Positions 44,069 through 50,386 of a stretch of DNA of 50,386 nucleotides are shown in pieces. The position numbers and the translations under genes are program-made. Source of the stretch: Candidatus Binataceae bacterium (GTDB lineage: Bacteria > Desulfobacterota > Binatia > Binatales > Binataceae); the NCBI GenBank assembly GCA_035500095.1, contig DATJXN010000148.1:1-50386 (forward strand), in the 5' to 3' direction. The notes beneath the pieces are model-generated. The model worked only from the letters and a program-made list of their open reading frames with translations. It did not search any database and was not told the DNA's origin. Position 1 is the first letter of the stretch, and every line of letters begins with the position of its first letter.

Positions 44069-44329
44069 GTGGGAAGCAAATATAGCTCAATTTTGGATCG
44101 TGTAAGCTTCTCATCGCGAAAGCTCCTCCGTAAAAGCTCCTCCATGACTGCTTCGTCCGGGCGCCGCTTTTTCCGTACCATTTTCCACGGATGGGCTTGC
44201 CCGCGCGGCGCCTGTATGGTTCCATGGCTTGTTCAGCGTGAGGCCCGCGCCTCTTCGTGGAACAGTGGATAAATCAAGACATGGTGGGCTCGGCACGAGC
44301 CGACATCTGGCCGCTTTGGGCCGCAGGCG
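44069..44329. promoter_or_regulatory. divergent intergenic region, possible origin remnant
   Basis: 261 bases between the divergent mnmE and rpmH arms. It holds two imperfect DnaA boxes: TTTTCCACG at 44181-44189 and GTGGATAAA at 44265-44273, plus a direct repeat AAAGCTCCTCC (about 44119-44129 and 44133-44143). No AT-rich unwinding region and no dnaA or dnaN gene are seen here, so an active oriC is not shown. Promoters for both arms must lie here. Confidence 0.4.
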
Positions 44330-44488
44330 ATGAAAAGGACTTATCAACCGCACAACCGCCGCCGTTTACGGACGCACGGATTTCGGGCGCGCATGGCCAC
44401 GCCGGGGGGAAGAAACATTCTCAGACGCCGCCGCGCCAAGGGGCGCGTGCGCCTGACCATCACGATTCCTCCCAAACAGCCCGGCTAG
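44330..44488 (+). CDS. rpmH: 50S ribosomal protein L34
   Basis: 52 residues, too short for the usual ORF threshold. [20 protein letters not shown] followed by [19 protein letters not shown] is the nearly invariant L34 sequence; the tail [13 protein letters not shown] is somewhat longer than in E. coli. It lies at the start of the conserved rpmH-rnpA-yidD-yidC-jag operon, 20 nt before rnpA. L34 is assembled early in the large subunit. Confidence 0.96.
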   Translation: MKRTYQPHNRRRLRTHGFRARMATPGGRNILRRRRAKGRVRLTITIPPKQPG

Positions 44489-44508
44489 ACCGGCGGCGGC
44501 ACGCCGTC

Positions 44509-44946
44509 GTGAACTCCAGTTCCGCGGGGTTCGGCAGAGCGGACCGGCTGCACAGGTCCGCGGAATTCCTCACTCTTCAGCGGCGCGGCACGCGATATCA
44601 GAGCGAACATTTCGTGCTTTACGGCGGCCTTGGCGGCGCAACCGGTGAACGCTCGCGGTTGGGAATCACGGTTTCGGGCCGGATCGGCAATGCCGTGGTG
44701 CGCAATCGCCTGAAGCGCCGGGTGCGCGAATGCTACCGGCAAAAGCTGCGCGGGATGCTACCCGCGGGAGCGGAGATCGTGGTAATCGCGCGCAGAGGCG
44801 CCGGCGAACTTCAGTGGGCGGCGCTCGACGCAGAGCTTCGAACCGGCGTCGCGAATCTGGGCCGCAGGCTCGGCGGCAATTCCGATATTCGGCAAAACGA
44901 CGTCGGGCAGAAATCGATGCGCGGGACAGAGCGCGGCCGTGATTGA
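44509..44946 (+). CDS. rnpA: ribonuclease P protein component
   Basis: About 145 residues from GTG 44509 (20 nt after the rpmH stop). LHRSAEFLTLQRRGTRYQSE, RSRLGITVSGRIGNAVVRNR and LKRRVRECYR contain the family RNA-binding motif (R-N-R-x-K-R-x-x-R-E). The protein partners the RNase P RNA in tRNA 5' processing. The acidic/polar C-terminal tail (DIRQNDVGQKSMRGTERGRD) overlaps yidD by 8 nt, indicating translational coupling. Confidence 0.93.
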   Translation: MNSSSAGFGRADRLHRSAEFLTLQRRGTRYQSEHFVLYGGLGGATGERSRLGITVSGRIGNAVVRNRLKRRVRECYRQKLRGMLPAGAEIVVIARRGAGELQWAALDAELRTGVANLGRRLGGNSDIRQNDVGQKSMRGTERGRD

Positions 44947-45226
44947 GCGGGCAAAGAACCGGCTCCGCTCCGCTCCGCTCACGGCGGCAATGGGAATGAT
45001 TTCGCTCTATCGCCGCCTGATCTCGCCACTCGTGACGGCGACAGCCGGCCCCGCCTGTCGCTTCGAACCTACCTGTTCCGAGTACGCCCATCAGGCCCTG
45101 ACTATTCACGGTCTGGGGCGCGGTCTTCATCTCACCCTGTGCCGAGTTTTGCGATGCCGGCCGCTCGGCGGATGGGGTTACGACCCGGTGCCATCCCGTG
45201 CGGCCGAGCAGCCGCATCACCCTTGA
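44939..45226 (+). CDS. yidD: membrane protein insertion efficiency factor YidD
   Basis: 95 residues from a GTG start overlapping the rnpA end. The signature MISLYRRLISPL, CRFEPTCSEYAHQALTIHG, RVLRCRPLGGWGYDPVP holds the three conserved Cys. An amphipathic N-terminal helix attaches it to the inner membrane, where it helps YidC. The position between rnpA and yidC is the standard one. Confidence 0.94.
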   Translation: MIERAKNRLRSAPLTAAMGMISLYRRLISPLVTATAGPACRFEPTCSEYAHQALTIHGLGRGLHLTLCRVLRCRPLGGWGYDPVPSRAAEQPHHP

Positions 45227-45235
45227 AGGAGTAAT

Positions 45236-46996
45236 TTGGACAGCACACGTCAGATCGTCATCTTTGTCCTGCTGGTGCTGGCGGCGATCTTTTACGCCGA
45301 TTTCATCCGCTGGATTCGCCCGCCGAAGGTTCCGCTGGGGCAGCACGCGCAGCGGCCCGGAACCGTCGAGTCGCCCGCGCCGGCCGCGTCGGGGACGGCG
45401 GCTGCGCCGTCTTCCGCGGGTCCCGCCTCAGGTCCTGCGGCAGGTCCCGTGGCAAGCGCGGCGCCGAGCTACGCCGCCGCCGGTGAGGGCGAGGAGACGG
45501 ATACGACAGCGCCCGAGCCGCTGATGCCGCCCTCGACGAGCGCGAGTCCGCCGCGCACCATCGAAGCCGACACCGATCTGTATGAGGCGACGTTCACCGC
45601 GAAAGGCGCGCGGCTGCTGAACTTCCGGCTCAAGCGCTACCGCGAAACGGTCCGCAAGGACAGTCCGCTCTACGATGTCGTCGTGCAGGGTGCGCGCCTG
45701 CCGCTCGGACTGATCATAAGCCGCGGCGACAAAATCTACGCCGATACGGCCCTCGACTACACTACCGACGCTCCCGCGCGGGTCGAAGTGGGTCCGGACG
45801 GCGAAAGCGCGAGCGTGACCTTCACGGCAGACACCAGGGAAGGGCTGAGGCTTACCAAGCGTTTCACCTTCCGCAATGGCAGCTACGTCTATGGGGTGGA
45901 CGCGGAGGTGAGCGGCGCGGCCGCCGACGTCAAGGCCGTCGGGTTCACGATGAGCCAGCCGCTGACCGAACGCGCGCCGGAACAGGGTTACCGGGACTAC
46001 CCGGCGCTCCAGGCCGATATCGACGGCAAGGTGCTTAACGAGTACCAGAAGCAGCTGCAAAAGGGCGTCGCGCCCGTCACCGGCGAGATCGCTTTTGCCG
46101 GCTTCGGCGACCGCTATTTCCTCTCCGCCTTCATCCCCAAGGCGCCGGCCAAGGGCGAGCTGCTGATGGCGTACGGCGGTAACGAGGCTCGGGCGGAGAT
46201 GCTGTTTGCGGGAGCGCTCAAGGTCTCGACCGCGGTGTACATGGGGCCCAAGCAGCTCAACCTGCTGGAGGCTGCGAGTCCCAACCTGAGCAAGGCGATC
46301 AACTTCGGATGGTTCGGCGTCCTCGCGATCGTCTTTGTGCGCGCGCTCCAGGTCTTCCACACCGTCGTCCCGAACTACGGCTGGGACATCATCGTGCTGA
46401 CGATAGCGGTGCGGGTGGCAACGCTCCCGGCGTCGATCAAAGCCCAGCGCTCGGCGCTCAGGATGCAGCGTCTGGCGCCGCAGGTCGAGAAAATCCGCGC
46501 CAAATTCAAGGATGATTCGACGCAGCTCAACCGCGAGATGATGGAGCTGTACAAGCGCAATCACGTCAATCCGCTCGGCGGATGCCTGCCCACGGCGATC
46601 CAGTTCCCGATTCTCTATGGGCTCTATGAGGCGCTGCTCAATTCCATCGAATTGCGCCACGCGCCGTTTATGCTCTGGATCAGGGATTTGTCAGCACCCG
46701 ACTGCCTGCCGATCTCGTGGCTGCCCAAAATGCCGGGTATCGATTGCCACGGCCTCCCGGTCGTGGTCCTGCTGATGGGCGCCAGCACCTTCCTGCAGCA
46801 ATGGATGATGCCCAAGGCGGGCGACCCCAATCAGCAGAAGATGATGATGTGGATGCCCATCATGTTTACGGTGCTGTTTATAGCCCTGCCGGCCGGGTTG
46901 TCCCTCTATTACTTTGCCTCCAACGTACTGGGTATAATTCAGCAGTTTTTCCTGAATCGGGAATTCAAACAGTACACCCCAGTTGCCGCAGCATGA
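45236..46996 (+). CDS. yidC: membrane protein insertase YidC (Gram-negative type)
   Basis: 586 residues from a TTG start with GAAGGAG upstream. TM1 (QIVIFVLLVLAAIFYADFI) is followed by a Pro/Ala-rich linker and the ~240-residue periplasmic P1 domain (YEATFTAKGARLLNFRLKRY, GFGDRYFLSAFIP), then the conserved insertase core: SKAINFGWFGVLAIVFVRAL, GWDIIVLTIAVRVATLP, GCLPTAIQFPILYGLYEALL and the last TMs. The hydrophilic groove Arg lies in VRVATLPASIK. It inserts proteins into the inner membrane, alone or with Sec. Confidence 0.96.
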   Translation: MDSTRQIVIFVLLVLAAIFYADFIRWIRPPKVPLGQHAQRPGTVESPAPAASGTAAAPSSAGPASGPAAGPVASAAPSYAAAGEGEETDTTAPEPLMPPSTSASPPRTIEADTDLYEATFTAKGARLLNFRLKRYRETVRKDSPLYDVVVQGARLPLGLIISRGDKIYADTALDYTTDAPARVEVGPDGESASVTFTADTREGLRLTKRFTFRNGSYVYGVDAEVSGAAADVKAVGFTMSQPLTERAPEQGYRDYPALQADIDGKVLNEYQKQLQKGVAPVTGEIAFAGFGDRYFLSAFIPKAPAKGELLMAYGGNEARAEMLFAGALKVSTAVYMGPKQLNLLEAASPNLSKAINFGWFGVLAIVFVRALQVFHTVVPNYGWDIIVLTIAVRVATLPASIKAQRSALRMQRLAPQVEKIRAKFKDDSTQLNREMMELYKRNHVNPLGGCLPTAIQFPILYGLYEALLNSIELRHAPFMLWIRDLSAPDCLPISWLPKMPGIDCHGLPVVVLLMGASTFLQQWMMPKAGDPNQQKMMMWMPIMFTVLFIALPAGLSLYYFASNVLGIIQQFFLNREFKQYTPVAAA

Positions 46997-48114
46997 GCGA
47001 ACCCAACGAAGCGATCGAGGTAACAGCCCCCAGCGTCGACGAAGCGATCAAGCAAGCGCTCGATCAGCTGGGGGCTTCCCAGGACGACGTCGTCATCCAG
47101 GTGCTGAGCACGCCGCGCTCGGGCGTGCTCGGACTGGGCGCGCGCCAGGCGCGCGTGCGCGTCGAGCGCCGCGCGCCCGAAGGCGCGAGCAGCGGCGTGA
47201 TGTCGCCGCCGCTAGCTCCGCCCCCCGCTCCGCGCGAGCGCCATCAGCAGCGGCAACGCGAGCGCGCTGAGCCGCGTCAACGCGAGCAGCGGCCCGAACA
47301 ACCACCGCCGCAGGCGCGAGCTTCAAGCGGCAGCGCCGACCGGAGCGGCGCGGAAAAGCGGAGCGCCGAGCCAGAACGGCGCCGCGCTCCGGACCGGAGT
47401 GCCGAAGCATCGATGCGCCGGGACGAAAGCGCGGCGCCAGGAGAGGACGAGGGCGCAGCGTCGCGCAAGGCGGTCGGACTCGACGAGCAGGCGCGCGAAG
47501 CGACCACCATCCTCGCGCGAGTCCTCGAGCTGATGGGCGAGAGCTCGGAGATCACAACCACCGAAGAAGATTCGGAAGGTATCGAACTGTCAATCAAGGG
47601 TGACGGTTCGGGGCTCCTAATCGGACGCCATGGCCAGACCCTCGATTCGCTGGAATATCTCGTCAATCGCGTCCTGGCCCGGCGGATAAAGGACGCCGTC
47701 CCGATCACGATCGACACCGAATCCTACCGCGAGCGCCGCCGCCGGCAGCTTCATCGGATGGCGCTGTCGATGGCCGAACAGACCAAGCGCGAGCATGTGC
47801 CGGTCACGCTTGAGCCGATGCCTCCGCGCGACCGCCGCGTAGTGCATCTCGCCCTCAAGGACGATCCGCTTATCACGACCCGGTCCACCGGCGAGGGCTT
47901 TATGCGCGTGGTCGAGATCATCCCGGTCGGCGAGCGCCGCGAGGGCGCCGACGCTCGAGGCGGAGGCCGCCCGCGCGGGGGCGGTGGCGGTGAAGGCGGA
48001 GGTGGCGGCGGCCGCGGCCGCCAGCGCGAACGCGCAACCGGCGAGCAGCGCGAGCGCGAACAGCCGGTCGGCCAACAGGGCGGGTTCAAGCACGGACAGA
48101 AGCGGATGTTCTAA
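46993..48114 (+). CDS. jag: Jag/KhpB RNA-binding protein (Jag-N, KH, R3H)
   Basis: 373 residues, ATG overlapping the yidC stop. Jag-N (EAIEVTAPSVDEAIKQALDQ, STPRSGVLGLGARQARVRV) is joined by a ~100-residue low-complexity Gln/Arg/Glu/Pro linker to a KH domain with GLLIGRHGQTLDSLEYLVNR (GxxG loop) and an R3H domain (RERRRRQLHRMALSMAEQTK, MPPRDRRVVHLALKDDP). A Gly/Arg-rich RGG-like tail (GGGGEGGGGGGRGRQRERAT) follows. Both low-complexity parts are unusually long and should be disordered RNA-binding segments. Usual position after yidC. Confidence 0.93.
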   Translation: MSEPNEAIEVTAPSVDEAIKQALDQLGASQDDVVIQVLSTPRSGVLGLGARQARVRVERRAPEGASSGVMSPPLAPPPAPRERHQQRQRERAEPRQREQRPEQPPPQARASSGSADRSGAEKRSAEPERRRAPDRSAEASMRRDESAAPGEDEGAASRKAVGLDEQAREATTILARVLELMGESSEITTTEEDSEGIELSIKGDGSGLLIGRHGQTLDSLEYLVNRVLARRIKDAVPITIDTESYRERRRRQLHRMALSMAEQTKREHVPVTLEPMPPRDRRVVHLALKDDPLITTRSTGEGFMRVVEIIPVGERREGADARGGGRPRGGGGGEGGGGGGRGRQRERATGEQREREQPVGQQGGFKHGQKRMF

Positions 48115-48128
48115 AGCAAGTAGTCTGA

Positions 48129-48295
48129 TGTCCCGCAAATAACTTGCATCCGGAAAGCGTCAAGGTGTCATTCCGAGGGAGTCAGCGACCGAGGAATCCC
48201 GGATCTTTGTTCGTTTTTCGTGGAAGCCGGGATTCCTCGCTGCACTCGGAATGACAGCCTTGAGACATCCTGGGATGAGACTTATTTCCAGGACA
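48129..48295 (+). mobile_element. MITE-like hairpin element, copy 1
   Basis: 167 bases with terminal inverted repeats: left TGTCCCGCAAATAA(CTTGCATCC), right (reverse complement) TGTCCTGGAAATAA(GTCTCATCC). Inside are nested palindromes TGTCATTCCGAG/CTCGGAATGACA (48166-48177 and 48245-48256) and GAGGAATCCCGG/CCGGGATTCCTC (48191-48202 and 48227-48238). It carries no ORF, as in miniature inverted-repeat elements moved by a transposase elsewhere. Copy 2 is at 50176-50329 in the opposite orientation. Confidence 0.7.
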
Positions 48296-48506
48296 CTCTA
48301 GCGGTCGCCCTCTGCCGCTCTCGTTTAAAGAAGCGTACGGGCTATCGCCGCCCTCCAAGACTCCGGAATCCCGGAGGAATCATAGCCGCCTGACCGAAAA
48401 TCCCGCATCAAGGCGCGCTAAGTCGGGAGAAACCGGCCCTTGAGACCGACATATCGTTAATCGAGGCTCCGCGCTGGTTGATGGGCTGAGCTCGGAGGAG
48501 CTGACG

Positions 48507-50012
48507 ATGAAGGGAATCACGAGTCTCATGGCAACCGCCGTGGTGCTGTTGATGCTGACGGCTCCAGCACTGGCGCAGTACGCCCCGTGGCCCGCGCAAA
48601 TGCCTCCGGAGCCGGCGTGGGGTGAAAACTACAATGGCGCGTGGCAACCCGCATCATGGTGGTGGACGAACCAGCCCCAGTGGGTTCAACAGAATCATCC
48701 CGAATGGTGGGGCGACTACGACGCCGATCGCGTCTGGCATCCAGCCGACTGGTGGTGGGAAAACCAGCCGGCGTGGACGCAGCTCCATCATCCCGAATGG
48801 TGGGGAGACTTCTTCCAGGGCATCTGGTACCCGGCGTCATGGTGGTGGCAGTATCAGCCCGCCTGGACGCTGGCGAATCATCCTGAATGGTGGGGCTATA
48901 GGGACAATGGCGTCTGGTATCCGGCCTCGTGGTGGTGGCTGCACAAGCGCCAATGGATGCTCGCGAATCATCCGGACTGGTGGGGTGACGAATATCAGGG
49001 CACCTGGTATCCGGCGTCGTGGTGGTGGCAGAACGAGCCGGTCTGGGTGCAGGAGAATCATCCCGACTGGTGGGGCGACTACGACGGTGGCCACTGGTAC
49101 CCGGCCGACTGGTGGTGGGCGCATCGTCCCGACTACGCCCGCGAGTACCATCCCGACTGGTGGGGCGATTTCGACCAGCATCATGTGTGGCACGTCGACA
49201 CCTGGTGGCATCAGAACGATCCGACCTGGATGGCGCAGCATCATCCGGACTGGAAGGGCGACGTTGACGATCAAAAACAGTGGCGCGATCTTAACTGGTG
49301 GGCGGCCAAGCAGCCGCAAGTCGCCGCCGCGCGCCATCCGGACTGGCGGCAGCCGCTGCAGCAGTCGATCGAGCGTCAGCACGTCGAACAGCAGCATGCC
49401 GTCGAAAATCAGCATGATGCGCAGACGCAAATGATCGGAAGGCAGCACACCGAGCAGTTCCAGGCAATCGGCCGCCAGAACCAGGCACAGCGCCAGACGC
49501 TCGAGCAGCAGCACACGCAACAGATGACGGCTCTCGAGCGCGGGCAGCAGCACGCGGCCGCGCCGGGGCAGCAGCCACAACATCAGCCGGAGCAGCCGGG
49601 CCCACAGGCGCAACATCAGCCAATGCGGCCCGTTCCCGCCGAAGAGCAGCAACAAGTCCAGGCGCGGCAGCATGAGCAGCAGGTCGAGGCGCTCCAGCGG
49701 CAGCATCAGCAGCAGGTGCAGGCGCTGGCACAACGACAGATGCAGCAGGAGCAGGCCGCGGCGCGTCAGCACATGCAGCAGCAACAGGAGTTAGAGCGCA
49801 CGCAGGCGGCGCGCGAACAGGCCGTCGAGAGCCGCCACACTCAGCAGCTGCAGGCCCTGGCGCATCCGAATCCCAACCCTCCGCCGCGGCGGATGGCGCC
49901 GCCTCCCAAGCCGCAGTTCCACGGCAATCCGGTGCCGCAGCATCCGGCTCAGGCGCCTCGCGAGGGTGGCGGCGCGGCGCCCCACGGCGGCGGCCAACAG
50001 AAGCATCGCTAG
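48507..50012 (+). CDS. secreted tryptophan-rich tandem-repeat protein with Gln/His-rich coiled-coil tail
   Basis: 501 residues. Signal peptide 1-23 (TAVVLLMLTAPALA, cleavage before Gln24); GGAGGAGCTGACG lies just before the ATG. Residues 44-286 are eight tandem 30-31-residue repeats (44, 75, 105, 135, 165, 195, 226, 257) with the pattern W-x-P-A-[SD]-W-W-W-x(4-5)-W-x(4)-H-P-[DE]-W-W-G-D: about 50 Trp in all. Repeats 1-5 are near-perfect; 6-8 progressively lose Trp. Residues ~287-455 are Gln/His/Glu-rich with heptad-like helices broken by a Pro-rich linker; the end is Pro/Gly/His-rich. The protein is probably periplasmic or surface-exposed. I recognise no family. Possible roles: carbohydrate or murein stacking, metal binding by the His-rich tail, or a structural coat. 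Confidence 0.85.
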   Translation: MKGITSLMATAVVLLMLTAPALAQYAPWPAQMPPEPAWGENYNGAWQPASWWWTNQPQWVQQNHPEWWGDYDADRVWHPADWWWENQPAWTQLHHPEWWGDFFQGIWYPASWWWQYQPAWTLANHPEWWGYRDNGVWYPASWWWLHKRQWMLANHPDWWGDEYQGTWYPASWWWQNEPVWVQENHPDWWGDYDGGHWYPADWWWAHRPDYAREYHPDWWGDFDQHHVWHVDTWWHQNDPTWMAQHHPDWKGDVDDQKQWRDLNWWAAKQPQVAAARHPDWRQPLQQSIERQHVEQQHAVENQHDAQTQMIGRQHTEQFQAIGRQNQAQRQTLEQQHTQQMTALERGQQHAAAPGQQPQHQPEQPGPQAQHQPMRPVPAEEQQQVQARQHEQQVEALQRQHQQQVQALAQRQMQQEQAAARQHMQQQQELERTQAAREQAVESRHTQQLQALAHPNPNPPPRRMAPPPKPQFHGNPVPQHPAQAPREGGGAAPHGGGQQKHR

Positions 50013-50072
50013 CACACGGGAGCCAGGGCCTTCGCGCGGCGCGGGACGTGCGCGAATCCTAGCCGAGACGTA

Positions 50073-50117
50073 AGAGCGGCGCCGGACACGCGACCAACGC
50101 GCGTCCGGCGCCGCTCT
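50073..50117 (+). terminator. strong GC-rich hairpin, probable terminator
   Basis: Arms AGAGCGGCGCCGGAC (50073-50087) and GTCCGGCGCCGCTCT (50103-50117), 15 perfect pairs with an additional inner CGCG/CGCG pairing and a small loop. It lies 60 nt after the Trp-repeat gene stop. There is no T-run, so it may act as a hairpin-only or Rho-assisted terminator. Confidence 0.65.
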
Positions 50118-50175
50118 CGATTCGGGGATTAGCCGGTTGGGACGCTTCGATCGGTTGGCTGCCGCCTAGTTGTGG

Positions 50176-50329
50176 TGTCCTGGAAATAAGTTCATCCGGG
50201 CTCAAGGCTGTCATTCCGAGCACAGCGAGAAATCCCGGCTTCCACGAAAAACGAATAAAGATCCAGGATTCCTCGTTCGCTGACTCCCTCCGAATGACAC
50301 CTTGACGCTTTTCCGGATATGCAAGGACA
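50176..50329 (-). mobile_element. MITE-like hairpin element, copy 2 (inverted)
   Basis: About 154 bases matching the reverse complement of copy 1 at 48129-48295 through nearly their whole length, with scattered changes. It begins TGTCCTGGAAATAAGTT and ends near GGACA at 50325-50329; the second terminal repeat is shortened. It has the same nested stems (TGTCATTCCGAG and matching arms). Together the two copies enclose the Trp-repeat gene. Nothing convincing lies between its end and the window edge at 50386. Confidence 0.65.
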
Positions 50330-50386
50330 TGACACTGATATGGAACGACCGTGTCAAATGGTATCTCCGCGATTTTCTTGGCGCGA

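Noticed and set aside
48622..49434. A 270-residue plus-strand frame inside the Trp-repeat gene, itself repetitive (GGG and RRR patterns)
   Set aside because: The repeat at DNA level forces periodicity in every frame. The signal-peptide frame 48507-50012 explains the region; the alternative has no start signal and no protein-like pattern.
48837..49784. A 315-residue minus-strand frame opposite the Trp-repeat gene, with many Leu and apparent membrane segments
   Set aside because: Reverse complement of CAG/CAGC codons gives Leu runs; it lacks a ribosome site and starts within the Gln-rich tail.
50329..50386. Start of a coding region at the window end (ATG then TLIWNDRVKWYLRDF)
   Set aside because: Only 19 codons are visible, the ATG lies in the end of the repeat element, and no family can be recognised.
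1..50386. CRISPR array, tRNA or rRNA genes
   Set aside because: No regularly spaced direct repeats of CRISPR type were seen, and no tRNA cloverleaf or rRNA sequence was recognised by reading; the 90-base periodicity at 48.6-49.4 kb is coding.

Overview
The window is a high-GC chromosomal segment from a Gram-negative (diderm) bacterium. Outer-membrane genes support this: lptD, a likely lptE, an MlaC-type protein, and a YidC with a large N-terminal periplasmic domain. The mix of high GC, single-copy soil-type catabolic genes (SRPBCC, SDR, VOC, MaoC, alkyl-sulfatase-like MBL, large NAD-glutamate dehydrogenase) and a chromosomal par locus would suit a soil lineage near Desulfobacterota/Binatota or another deltaproteobacterium-like group. 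That placement is inference; no rRNA or other marker gene here settles it.

Layout. 1-1.2 kb: start of an alpha/beta hydrolase, then a minus-strand chain of tiny overlapping ORFs. 1.3-8 kb: SRPBCC + SDR pair, a frameshifted sugar-transferase pseudogene, GST, MlaC-like protein, VOC protein, O-methyltransferase, MFS transporter. 8-13 kb: soluble histidine kinase directly upstream of the MFS gene, an alpha/beta hydrolase with a Cys nucleophile elbow, a MEMO-family protein with an extra N-terminal domain, a Rieske protein and a small secreted protein. 13-20.4 kb: RNA uracil methyltransferase, 1594-residue glutamate dehydrogenase, membrane protein. 20.5-25.5 kb: small protein, NagA, double hot-dog MaoC dehydratase, a substrate-binding protein without signal peptide, MBL hydrolase. 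25.6-30.4 kb: a tightly packed run ribE - Rrf2 regulator - NAGS-like acetyltransferase - GT39 glycosyltransferase, then a PhnZ-like HD protein.

30.4-35.8 kb is an island of secreted and envelope proteins (two small secreted/anchored proteins, a secreted-protein remnant, LptD and an LptE-like partner) that looks visibly less GC-rich than its surroundings. 36-37.9 kb holds a diiron ferritin-like protein with a perfect palindromic operator just upstream and a nearby TetR regulator. 37.9-48.1 kb is the chromosome-maintenance cluster usually found at the origin, here split into two divergent arms: leftward mnmE-mnmG-rsmG-parA-parB (with two parS sites in the 5' part of rsmG) and rightward rpmH-rnpA-yidD-yidC-jag.

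The most unusual locus is at 48.1-50.3 kb. A secreted 501-residue protein carries eight tandem ~30-residue tryptophan-rich repeats followed by a Gln/His-rich coiled-coil tail. The gene is bracketed by two inverted copies of a ~160 bp hairpin element with terminal inverted repeats starting TGTCC, an arrangement like a non-autonomous composite transposon.
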